In this document: positions 1 to 6,100 of the stretch, piece by piece | How positions within the stretch are numbered: the stretch's first letter is position 1 | How the letters are laid out: each line of letters begins with the position of its first letter | Origin: Ulvibacterium sp039819225 | Lineage (GTDB): Bacteria > Bacteroidota > Bacteroidia > Flavobacteriales > Flavobacteriaceae | Assembly: GCA_039819225.1 (NCBI GenBank) | Contig: JBCBSN010000206.1 | Location: forward strand, 1-8,273 | Length of the DNA stretch: 8,273 nucleotides | Reading direction: 5' to 3' | The notes under the pieces: generated by a model | Database searches by the model: none | Told to the model about the DNA's origin: nothing | Seen by the model: the letters and a program-made list of their open reading frames with translations, nothing else | Position numbers and translations under genes: made by a program

Positions 1-380
1 CGGTTGAAAAGGGGTATATAGGGGCTATCTTGGAAAAGATTACAGCGGCGGGCTTTAAAATCGTGGCCATGAAGTATACGCAATTGAGTCGTAGGGATGC
101 CGAAGCCTTCTATGCCATCCATAAGGAGCGTCCTTTTTTTATGGATTTGGTGACTTTTATGACGCGCGGCCCGATTGTTTCCGCCATATTGGAAAAGGAT
201 AATGCCGTAGAGGATTTTAGGGCCTTGATCGGCGCGACCAATCCGGAGGAAGCCGCAGAAGGAACCATTCGCAAACTGTTTGCCGCCAATATCGCCGAGA
301 ATGCGATTCATGGTTCCGATAGTGATGCCAACGCGGCTATAGAGGGGGCGTTTCATTTTGCCGGAAGGGAGATGTATTAA
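1..380 (+). CDS. ndk: Nucleoside diphosphate kinase, 3' part (5' end outside window)
   Basis: Ndk transfers the gamma phosphate from ATP to other (d)NDPs through a phosphohistidine and balances cytosolic nucleotide pools. The frame is open from the left edge (codons in phase with position 3) to TAA at 378-380, giving about 125 residues. The visible part begins VEKGYIGAILEKI, so only about 14 residues are probably missing from a usual length near 139. The active-site segment ENAIHGSDSD is present, with the catalytic histidine at codon 309-311, and the conserved RPFF, TRGPIV and GATNPEEAAEGTIR stretches precede it. The protein ends FHFAGREMY. A TTG at 30-32 lies inside the conserved first helix and is not the true start. 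The gene converges on the DUF721 gene with a 37-bp gap. The family call is essentially certain. Confidence 0.97.
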   Translation, partial: VEKGYIGAILEKITAAGFKIVAMKYTQLSRRDAEAFYAIHKERPFFMDLVTFMTRGPIVSAILEKDNAVEDFRALIGATNPEEAAEGTIRKLFAANIAENAIHGSDSDANAAIEGAFHFAGREMY

Positions 381-417
381 GAAGGTGGGCCTTTCGAATT
401 TACAAAACTTTTCGCGT

Positions 418-714
418 CTAGCGCAGCACTAGTTTTTTTACCGTTTCCTTTCCCATTTCCTCGTTGAGCATAACAATGATCCGTGACTTTCCCAAACTCA
501 GTTCTTCACGCAGTACGGAGGAGGATAGGGATACATAAAGGGTGTCGTTTTTAAGTTCTACGGCGGTCGTATAACGGTTTACCCCATTACCCATAAGGTT
601 TTTCCAGGCATCGCGCACATTTACACGGTCTATGCCTTTTTGAAGACGGTTTTCCCGGAGGAAATCCTGAAGGGCATCGCCCAAGGGCAGGCCATCATTC
701 TTTCGTTTTGCCAT
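418..714 (-). CDS. DUF721 family protein (DciA-like)
   Basis: A 98-residue protein of the DUF721 family, to which DciA, the loader of the replicative DnaB helicase in many bacteria, belongs. The family pattern is visible: a tryptophan in a short helix (RDAWKNLMG, about residues 35-43), then KNDTLYVSLSSSVLREELSLGK (split here only by description, about 55-76), and a C-terminal IIVMLNEEMG. These match the usual W..lvG, L.v.v.s..l..EL and lN elements. It is a minimal version with little beyond the core domain. ATG at 714-712 is preferred because its A is also the last base of the upstream lipoprotein stop (TGATG). A GTG one codon earlier (717) is possible. It is the last gene of the recF unit, and recF next to DUF721 is a known arrangement elsewhere. 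The helicase-loader role here is inferred from family and context only. Confidence 0.85.
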   Translation of the reverse strand: MAKRKNDGLPLGDALQDFLRENRLQKGIDRVNVRDAWKNLMGNGVNRYTTAVELKNDTLYVSLSSSVLREELSLGKSRIIVMLNEEMGKETVKKLVLR

Positions 715-1133
715 CACTTGTTTGCATTTATCGGTATAAATCGGGTATACATATACCGTATCCCCGCCTCGTTGGATACCTCAAAATAACCTTCTGAGAT
801 GCCCAGCAGCGTTTCCTTCCATGCGCTGAGTTCGTTTTTATAGGAAAGGATAAACCTACCATCTTCTGGGGAAATCTCAAAAAATTCAGCGTCATTGGAA
901 GTTTCAAAGGTACCATCCAATTTAGGATTCACCTTTTTTCGAAAACCTTTGGTACCTTCCAGCTTTATGAGATCCACCGTGGTGTTAACGGTATATTCCT
1001 TAGTCTTGCCATCCGCAAGGGTTACTTTTTCTATTTCCCAATAACCGTTAAGATGTGCCAAATCCGTTTTGGAAATGGTATCGCCACATCCCAACAAGAT
1101 AATTAAGGTACTCCAGGAAACCAACTTCCGCAT
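714..1133 (-). CDS. Small lipocalin-like lipoprotein
   Basis: A 139-residue predicted lipoprotein. The start chosen, ATG at 1133-1131, gives a compact type II signal peptide: MRKL, hydrophobic SWSTLIILL, then a lipobox ending LLGC with the acylated Cys at residue 16. The longer open frame to 1235 would put 34 residues before this signal and run into recF, so it is rejected. After the lipobox, LNGYWEIEKVTLADGK resembles the first strand of lipocalin-like domains (L.G.W.i..v), and alternating polar and hydrophobic stretches suggest a small beta barrel. The start follows the recF TAG stop after one base, and the stop shares a base with the DUF721 start, so it is probably co-translated with both. 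The residue after Cys is Gly and then Asp; outer-membrane sorting cannot be decided by reading. Ligand and function are unknown, and the fold assignment is moderate. Confidence 0.8.
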   Translation of the reverse strand: MRKLVSWSTLIILLGCGDTISKTDLAHLNGYWEIEKVTLADGKTKEYTVNTTVDLIKLEGTKGFRKKVNPKLDGTFETSNDAEFFEISPEDGRFILSYKNELSAWKETLLGISEGYFEVSNEAGIRYMYTRFIPINANK

Positions 1134-1134
1134 A

Positions 1135-2214
1135 CTAAAGGTTAAATATTTTATAGGATTGGTGTACTCCCTTGACCACGGTTTCCGTGCGTTCCGCATG
1201 GGTATCGCTAATAAAGATCTGACCAAAGGTTTCATTGTCTACCAAAGTTACGATATGGGTCACTCTATTTTCGTCCAATTTGTCGAAAATATCATCCAGC
1301 AACAGCATAGGCGTAGTCTGCGACTGGGCTTTTATAAAGTGGAACTGTGCAAATTTCAGGGCAATGAGATAGGATTTTTGTTGTCCCTGACTACCAAATT
1401 TTTTAATGGGATGACCATTGATCTGTAGGCTTAGGTCGTCTTTGTGGATCCCCATACTGGTATATTGTAACATTTTATCCTTTTCAATACTTCCCTCCAA
1501 CAAGCTAAGAAGGCCATTATGGGCCAACTTGCTCTCGTATTCAAGGATTACGTTTTCACTTCCGCCCGAAATATTGGCATATTGTTCTTGAAAAATAGGG
1601 ATAAAGTCTTTCATAAAGGCCTGCCGTTTTTCAAATATGGGAGTCCCCAAGCTGTGCAATTGGTCATTGTACACTTCTAGGGTAGCCGGATCAAAGGTGC
1701 GGTTTGCTGCAAAATACTTAAGCAATGCATTACGTTGTTGCAGAACGCGGCCGTATTGGAGCAGGTGTTGCAGATAGCCCTTATCTGATTGTGAAATGAC
1801 ACCGTCCATAAATTTTCTTCGGATATCGCTACCTTCCAGGATAAGGTCCCGATCGGAAGGTGAGATGATCACTAAGGGCAAAAGGCCTATATGATCTAAC
1901 AATCGCTCGTAGACCTTACCGTTTCGTTTCATAATTTTTTTGGTACCCCGTTTAAGGCTGCAGGTTATTTTTTCCTCCCGTCCCTTTTTTTCAAAAGTCC
2001 CGTTGATAACAAAAAAATCGGTATCATGGCGAATATTCTGAGTGGCGATGGGGTTGAAATAGCTTTTCCCAAAGGAAAGATGATATATGGCATCCAGGAT
2101 ATTGGTCTTTCCCACCCCGTTACTGCCCACAAAACAATTGATCTTGGCATCGAACTCAAAATCCCGGGTATCAAAATTTTTATAATTAATGAGCGATAGC
2201 TTCCTTAAAAACAT
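1135..2214 (-). CDS. recF: DNA replication and repair protein RecF
   Basis: RecF is an SMC-like ATPase that, with RecO and RecR, loads RecA at single-strand gaps and stalled forks. The 359-residue product has all the expected ABC-type motifs: Walker A GSNGVGKT at about residues 30-37, a signature region GSQGQQK at about 274-280, Walker B LLLDDIFDKLD at about 304-314 including the D-loop, and a terminal SDTH switch at about 336-339. Length agrees with the family. ATG at 2214 is chosen because MFLRKLSLINYKNF is the normal RecF N-terminus. An upstream in-frame TTG at 2262 would add 16 residues not expected in the family. It is the first gene of a minus-strand unit followed by the lipoprotein gene (one-base gap) and DUF721. 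It diverges from the TPR gene. No canonical TAnnTTTG element was found upstream on its strand. Confidence 0.97.
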   Translation of the reverse strand: MFLRKLSLINYKNFDTRDFEFDAKINCFVGSNGVGKTNILDAIYHLSFGKSYFNPIATQNIRHDTDFFVINGTFEKKGREEKITCSLKRGTKKIMKRNGKVYERLLDHIGLLPLVIISPSDRDLILEGSDIRRKFMDGVISQSDKGYLQHLLQYGRVLQQRNALLKYFAANRTFDPATLEVYNDQLHSLGTPIFEKRQAFMKDFIPIFQEQYANISGGSENVILEYESKLAHNGLLSLLEGSIEKDKMLQYTSMGIHKDDLSLQINGHPIKKFGSQGQQKSYLIALKFAQFHFIKAQSQTTPMLLLDDIFDKLDENRVTHIVTLVDNETFGQIFISDTHAERTETVVKGVHQSYKIFNL

Positions 2215-2442
2215 AGAGGAATTCCCGGATTTTTGGGTTATTGTATTATGAACAAACCGCAAATTATTGAAAATTAACGAATAAATATCACCCGGATTTC
2301 ACAAGCTGTTTTGAAATATGCAATTGACCGTATTGGAGACTTTTTTTATGCGGCAGCAGCGGGGAGAGAAAAAATAATTGACCTATTTCAAAAGAGCTTC
2401 TCAATAAAAACCTTTATTTTTGCGCGACCAATAAAATAAGTA
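2215..2442. promoter_or_regulatory. Divergent intergenic region recF / TPR gene
   Basis: This 228-bp AT-rich region separates two divergently transcribed units and must hold promoters for both. Rightward, a TAnnTTTG element is visible at 2415-2422 (listed separately). Leftward, no exact match exists; the nearest is TAATTTG (minus strand, 2266-2260), one base short in the spacer. Two short words recur: CCCGGATTT at 2224-2232 and 2291-2299, and AATTGACC at 2322-2329 and 2376-2383. Either could be chance. I see no RNA gene or small ORF worth calling here. Confidence 0.5.
2415..2422 (+). promoter_or_regulatory. Probable -7 element (TAnnTTTG) for the TPR-ribH unit
   Basis: TATTTTTG matches the Bacteroidota sigma-A -7 consensus TAnnTTTG exactly and lies 20 bases before the ATG at 2443. 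Transcription would start near 2427-2430 and leave a very short leader. The expected TTTG/TTG at -33 is not found at normal spacing; the nearest TTG (2378-2380) is too far. The leader has no Shine-Dalgarno sequence, as is usual in this phylum. Assignment rests on the motif and position only. Confidence 0.45.
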
Positions 2443-3210
2443 ATGGCTACATATAAGCGACGGGGGTTTAAACCCAAAAACAAGATAGAGGAAAAAGAAC
2501 TGGCGAACAGGGAAAGTACAACTGCCGAGGTTTTTAGTACCTTGGACGAAGGTGCTTCCAAGACGGAGGCTTGGGTCTCCAAAAACCAGAACTACATTTT
2601 GGGAATTATCGGGGTAGTCGCCGTTGGAGTCTTAGGTTATCTGGCCTACATGCAGTTTGTTCAGAAACCCAAGGAAGCTAGTGCCGCCAATGAAATGTAT
2701 TATCCACAGCAATATTTTGATCAGGCGTTAAATAGTGAGACCGCCAAGGACTCCCTGTACAACCTGGCCCTGAACGGTGCGGAAGGTAAATATGGTTTTC
2801 TGGATATTGTAGAAGAGTATCCGGGGACCAAGGCCGCTAATTTGGCCAATTATTCCGCGGGAATGGCCTATCTGAATACCCAGCGTTATCAGGAAGCCAT
2901 TGACCACCTGGAGGAATTTACCTCGGATGATGACATTTTGGGTGCCCTGGCCAAAGGAGGATTGGGCGATGCTTTTATGCAACTGGGTCAACCTGGAGAT
3001 GCCTTGGGTTATTATGAAAAGGCCATTTCCCATAGCAAAAACGATTATACGACTCCCAAGTTTTTATATAAGGCAGGGGTTACCGCCATGGAATCCGGGC
3101 AATCCGATAAAGCTTTGACCTATTTTGAACAGATCAAGGACGAGTACTCGGATTCGGATGAGGCCAAGACCATAGATGCCTTTATTGGCATGGCCAAAAG
3201 CGGCAAGTAA
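2443..3210 (+). CDS. Membrane-anchored tetratricopeptide repeat protein
   Basis: A 255-residue protein with a basic, charged N-terminal tail (residues 1-50), one hydrophobic segment at about 51-73 (YILGIIGVVAVGVLGYLAYM) and a helical C-terminal domain. The domain shows at least three TPR-like units: about 131-160 (YSAGMAYLNTQRYQEAIDHLEEF), 166-197 (GLGDAFMQLGQPGDALGYYEKA) and 205-235 (YKAGVTAMESGQSDKALTYFEQI). Each carries the usual small-residue and Y/A spacing. The basic tail suggests N-in topology with the TPR domain in the periplasm. This layout resembles YfgM-like Sec-associated proteins, but similarity by reading alone is not enough to name it. Its TAA stop overlaps the ribH ATG (TAATG), so the two are probably translationally coupled. 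ATG 2443 is the first plausible start after the promoter element. Confidence 0.85.
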   Translation: MATYKRRGFKPKNKIEEKELANRESTTAEVFSTLDEGASKTEAWVSKNQNYILGIIGVVAVGVLGYLAYMQFVQKPKEASAANEMYYPQQYFDQALNSETAKDSLYNLALNGAEGKYGFLDIVEEYPGTKAANLANYSAGMAYLNTQRYQEAIDHLEEFTSDDDILGALAKGGLGDAFMQLGQPGDALGYYEKAISHSKNDYTTPKFLYKAGVTAMESGQSDKALTYFEQIKDEYSDSDEAKTIDAFIGMAKSGK

Positions 3211-3725
3211 TGGCCACGGAAAATAAAAACCTTTCTATTTACGATAAATCCAAGGTTCCCAATGCCAGGGACCTTCGTTTTGGTCTTGTGGTATCCGAGT
3301 GGAATCCGGAGATTACCGAAGGTCTTTTCCAAGGGGCCCATATAGCCCTGCTGGATTGCGGTGCCCAAGAGGGCAATATCGTTAGATGGAATGTCCCAGG
3401 CAGTTTTGAGCTTACTTTTGGTTGCCGTAAAATGGCCAATGATACGGAGGTAGATGCCATTATCGCCATTGGCAGTGTAATCCGTGGCGAGACCGCACAC
3501 TTTGATTTTGTATGTAGCGCCACCGCTCAAGGAATAAAAGATCTTAACCTACAACTGCCCGTTCCCGTTATCTTTTGTGTACTTACCGACGATAATCTGC
3601 GGCAGGCCCGTGATAGGAGTGGAGGAAAACATGGAAACAAGGGTGCAGAAGCGGCCGTTGCGGCAATAAAAATGGCAGCACTGGGAGGACATAGAAATAC
3701 ACAGGTGGGTTACCGAAAAGGGTGA
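3210..3725 (+). CDS. ribH: 6,7-dimethyl-8-ribityllumazine synthase
   Basis: RibH condenses 5-amino-6-ribitylaminouracil with 3,4-dihydroxy-2-butanone 4-phosphate to give lumazine, the penultimate step of riboflavin synthesis; the enzyme usually forms 60-meric or decameric shells in the cytosol. The 171-residue product shows the family signatures in order: an aromatic residue in SEWNPEIT (Trp31, at the position of the substrate-stacking Phe), VPGSFEL at 62-68, GSVIRGETAHFDFV at 88-101 with catalytic His97, FCVLTDDNLRQA at 122-133, and RSGGKHGNKGAEAA at 136-149 with the phosphate-binding Arg136 region. The C-terminus GGHRNTQVGYRKG extends the usual last helix slightly. The start overlaps the TPR stop by one base. 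No other riboflavin genes are in the window, so the pathway is dispersed here. Confidence 0.97.
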   Translation: MATENKNLSIYDKSKVPNARDLRFGLVVSEWNPEITEGLFQGAHIALLDCGAQEGNIVRWNVPGSFELTFGCRKMANDTEVDAIIAIGSVIRGETAHFDFVCSATAQGIKDLNLQLPVPVIFCVLTDDNLRQARDRSGGKHGNKGAEAAVAAIKMAALGGHRNTQVGYRKG

Positions 3726-3732
3726 ACAGAGG

Positions 3733-3879
3733 GTTCTGACCCCTAGTTCGTGATTTCTGGTTTCCGGCTTCAACACGCTAATTCCCTACATCGCATGCCA
3801 TACCTTTCGCTTTATACTTCGTATTTCTTAATTTCGGTCTCCCGTCACCCATTACCCTTTCCATCGCCCTTGTGCCTGT
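3733..3879. repeat. Degenerate 7-bp periodic tandem repeat in the ribH downstream spacer
   Basis: Read in register from 3733, this 147-base stretch divides into 21 heptamers of loose pattern YTYCNNR. The fourth base is C in 17 of 21 units, and the seventh is a purine in 17 of 21. The clearest runs are 3747-3774 (TTCGTGA TTTCTGG, then TTTCCGG CTTCAAC) and 3810-3830 (CTTTATA, CTTCGTA, TTTCTTA). The right part shifts to CCC-rich units (TCACCCA, TTACCCT). The strand is pyrimidine-biased throughout. It occupies most of the 213-bp gap between ribH and the small membrane protein gene and shows no conserved coding potential. The counts were made by eye. It resembles in style the short tandemly repeated heptamers known from cyanobacteria, but no relation is implied. 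Confidence 0.5.
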
Positions 3880-3925
3880 TAACAAATTTTGGGAATCCCA
3901 TTACGGCATATTTTTTGATTTTGAG

Positions 3926-3933
3926 TAACTTTG
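3926..3933 (+). promoter_or_regulatory. Possible -7 element (TAnnTTTG) before the small membrane protein
   Basis: TAACTTTG fits TAnnTTTG exactly but ends only five bases before the ATG at 3939, so transcription from it would be leaderless or nearly so. A second, imperfect candidate TATTTTTTG at 3909-3917 (one extra spacer base) has TTTTG at 3887-3891, 17 bases upstream, and would leave a leader of about 15 bases. One of the two probably drives the small gene together with mutL. The choice is not settled by the sequence. Confidence 0.35.
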
Positions 3934-3938
3934 AGGTT

Positions 3939-4238
3939 ATGGGTTTTTTAAGTAAATTCGGCAGATTAAGGAAGAACAAGGCGTTCGATTACCAGCCCCG
4001 GTACTACAATGATAAAGGGGAAGGAAGCCCGTACAAATTTGAGAACCGATTTGATAAATATCGTACTACAGTCAATACCCCTAGGGGTCTAAAGGGAAAA
4101 TTTAGTAGTGTACGGGAGGACATGCAACGGGCTGGAGATCGTCATATTAAAACCCGGATGGCCATAATCATTGTCGTTCTCCTCCTTATCTTTCTTTTTA
4201 TCATAGATTTTGACCTATCCATATTCCTAGGGCGATAA
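3939..4238 (+). CDS. Small single-pass membrane protein of unknown function
   Basis: A 99-residue protein with a strongly basic, tyrosine-rich N-terminal part (MGFLSKFGRLRKNKAFDYQP, then RYYNDKGEGSPYKFENRFDKY) and one C-terminal hydrophobic segment at about 74-91 (MAIIIVVLLLIFLFII), ending DFDLSIFLGR. The charge distribution predicts a cytoplasmic N-terminus and a tail-anchor-like membrane helix. ATG 3939 is chosen because the frame upstream (to 3750) reads through the repetitive spacer and has no protein-like composition. The TAA stop overlaps the mutL ATG (TAATG), so coupling to mutL is likely. I recall homologues in flavobacteria next to ribH and mutL that are labelled 'riboflavin synthase subunit beta'. 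Nothing in this sequence resembles a riboflavin enzyme, so that name is probably spill-over from ribH. True function is unknown. Confidence 0.85.
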   Translation: MGFLSKFGRLRKNKAFDYQPRYYNDKGEGSPYKFENRFDKYRTTVNTPRGLKGKFSSVREDMQRAGDRHIKTRMAIIIVVLLLIFLFIIDFDLSIFLGR

Positions 4239-6100
4239 TGGGGGATATTATTAAACTTCTTCCGGACCATGTGGCCAATCAAATCGCTGCCGGAGAGGTG
4301 GTGCAAAGGCCGGCCTCCGTGGTAAAGGAACTATTGGAGAATGCCATTGATGCCCGGGCAGATACGATAACCCTTATCGTTAAGGACGGTGGCAAGAGCC
4401 TTATCCAGGTGGTGGATAATGGTATTGGCATGAGTACCACCGATGCACGACTTAGTTTTGAGCGTCACGCTACCTCTAAGATCCAAAGAGCGGAAGATCT
4501 CTTTAACCTGCAGACCAAAGGATTTAGGGGAGAGGCCTTGGCCTCAATTGCGGCCATAGCCCACGTAGAAATGAGAACCCGCCCTTCCGGTGAGGAAACC
4601 GGAAATCACCTTAAGATAGAAGGAAGCCGGGTGGTTTCCCAGGAAGTTTGCTCTACGGCCAAGGGGACTTCCCTCTCCGTAAGGAACTTGTTCTTTAATA
4701 TTCCCGCCCGTCGTAATTTTTTAAAATCCCACCAAGTGGAATTCCGTCATATTACGGATGAATTCCATAGGGTGGCCTTGGCACATCCGGATATTGCGTT
4801 CCAATTCTATAACAATGGGAGCGATCTTTTTAACTTGCCAAAAAGTAGCTATCGGCAACGTATCGTGCATATTTTTGGAAATCGGACGCAGGGTAGATTG
4901 GTGCCTGTAAAGGAAGATACCCAGGTAGTAAAGGTGCAAGGATTCATCATAAAGCCGGAGTTTTCAAAAAAGAGCAGGGGGGAGCAATTTTTCTTTGTAA
5001 ACCACAGGTTTGTAAAAAGCCCGTATTTGCATCACGCCGTGATCGCGGCCTTTGAAGGACTTATAAAGCCGGACACCCATCCTGGTTATTTTTTGTATTT
5101 GGAAGTAGATCCGGCCCGCTTGGACATCAATATACATCCTACCAAGACCGAGGTAAAATTTGAGGATGAACATACCCTGTATGCCATTTTGCGTTCCGCC
5201 GTAAAACATAGTCTTGGGCAGTTCAATGTGATACCTGCCTTGGATTTTGAGCAAGATCAGAATTTACAGACGCCCTATGCGTATAAGGATAAAGGGGTGG
5301 CACAACCCCATATTGCGGTCGATTCCGGATTCAATCCCTTTAAAGAGGTGGCCGATCCGCGATCCCCGTCGCGAAATGTAATGCCTAAAAAGGTCGGGGC
5401 GCAAGCCTGGGAAAGTATGTATGTAGGACTGGACATGGATACCCTTGGCCGGCGGGAGGAGGGTTTTGGTAGTTTGCAATTGGAGTCGGAAACCATTACG
5501 GGTTCCGTTTTTGAAAATCAACCGGATATATCGGATTCCCGGATGACGACTTTTCAGCTTAGGCGAAAATATATAGTGACTACCGTAAAATCGGGAATGG
5601 TCGTTATACACCAGGGTCGCGCGCATCAAAGGATACTATACGAAAAGTTTTTGCGAAATGGTACGGCCGGGGGTTCCGTGAGCCAGCAATTGCTATTTCC
5701 GTTGTCCCTTGCTTTTACAAAATTGGATATGGGGGTCCTCAAGGAAATACAAAGTAACCTTACCTCTATTGGGTTCGTTTTTGGGGAGGTGGCCGAGGAC
5801 TCCATTTTGGTAACGGGGGTGCCTCCACTTATTCCGGAAACCGAAGTGGGCGCGGTACTGGACCGGTTGGTGGCCGATTACAAATCCGGGATTCCTGGGG
5901 AGAGCTTTTCCCAGACCGATGTTTTATCCAAGACCTTGGCCCGCGCCACGGCGATACGGACCGGGGATATTCTGGACAATGATTCTCAATATGCTTTGGT
6001 CAATGACCTTTTTGGCTGCAAAGAGTCCAAGCTTAGCCCTTTTAATAAAACGATTTACGTTGTGCTTTCAGAGCAGGACATTGAAAAAAAATTTGCGTAA
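4238..6100 (+). CDS. mutL: DNA mismatch repair protein MutL
   Basis: MutL couples mismatch recognition by MutS to strand removal. The 620-residue product has an intact GHKL ATPase domain: ELLENAIDA at 31-39 (catalytic Glu34), DNGIGM at 60-65, RHATSKI at 76-82 and TKGFRGEAL at 93-101. The transducer domain ends with DINIHPTKTEVKF at about 296-308. A variable linker (about 335-440) leads to the dimerisation domain. There the position of the metal-binding DQHA(x)2E motif reads HQGRAHQ (458-464), and the usual ACH and CPHGRPT motifs near the C-terminus read ARA and SPFNKTI. The endonuclease site therefore looks absent. The start overlaps the upstream stop by one base, and the TAA is followed immediately by the ATG of the first rhomboid gene. 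Family identity is certain; loss of nuclease activity is inferred. Confidence 0.97.
   Translation: MGDIIKLLPDHVANQIAAGEVVQRPASVVKELLENAIDARADTITLIVKDGGKSLIQVVDNGIGMSTTDARLSFERHATSKIQRAEDLFNLQTKGFRGEALASIAAIAHVEMRTRPSGEETGNHLKIEGSRVVSQEVCSTAKGTSLSVRNLFFNIPARRNFLKSHQVEFRHITDEFHRVALAHPDIAFQFYNNGSDLFNLPKSSYRQRIVHIFGNRTQGRLVPVKEDTQVVKVQGFIIKPEFSKKSRGEQFFFVNHRFVKSPYLHHAVIAAFEGLIKPDTHPGYFLYLEVDPARLDINIHPTKTEVKFEDEHTLYAILRSAVKHSLGQFNVIPALDFEQDQNLQTPYAYKDKGVAQPHIAVDSGFNPFKEVADPRSPSRNVMPKKVGAQAWESMYVGLDMDTLGRREEGFGSLQLESETITGSVFENQPDISDSRMTTFQLRRKYIVTTVKSGMVVIHQGRAHQRILYEKFLRNGTAGGSVSQQLLFPLSLAFTKLDMGVLKEIQSNLTSIGFVFGEVAEDSILVTGVPPLIPETEVGAVLDRLVADYKSGIPGESFSQTDVLSKTLARATAIRTGDILDNDSQYALVNDLFGCKESKLSPFNKTIYVVLSEQDIEKKFA

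Noticed and set aside
381..417. Bidirectional terminator between ndk and the DUF721 gene
   Set aside because: Only a five-pair imperfect stem (GAAGG/CCTTT) is visible, without a T-tract; not enough to call.
1134..1235. N-terminal extension of the lipoprotein into recF
   Set aside because: It would bury a clear lipoprotein signal peptide and overlap recF by about 100 bases.
1069..1428. 119-codon open frame on the plus strand
   Set aside because: It lies antisense to the conserved 3' end of recF and the lipoprotein start, and has no family features.
2215..2262. RecF extension from a TTG at 2262
   Set aside because: RecF proteins normally begin right at the first beta strand (MFLRKLSLINYKNF), matching ATG 2214.
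3731..3742. Hairpin GGGT-TCTG-ACCC just after ribH as a terminator
   Set aside because: The stem is only four pairs, and no T-run follows it.
3750..3938. In-frame extension upstream of the small membrane protein, beginning at an ATG at 3750
   Set aside because: It reads through the 7-bp periodic spacer, and its composition is not protein-like. The family-like N-terminus begins at 3939.
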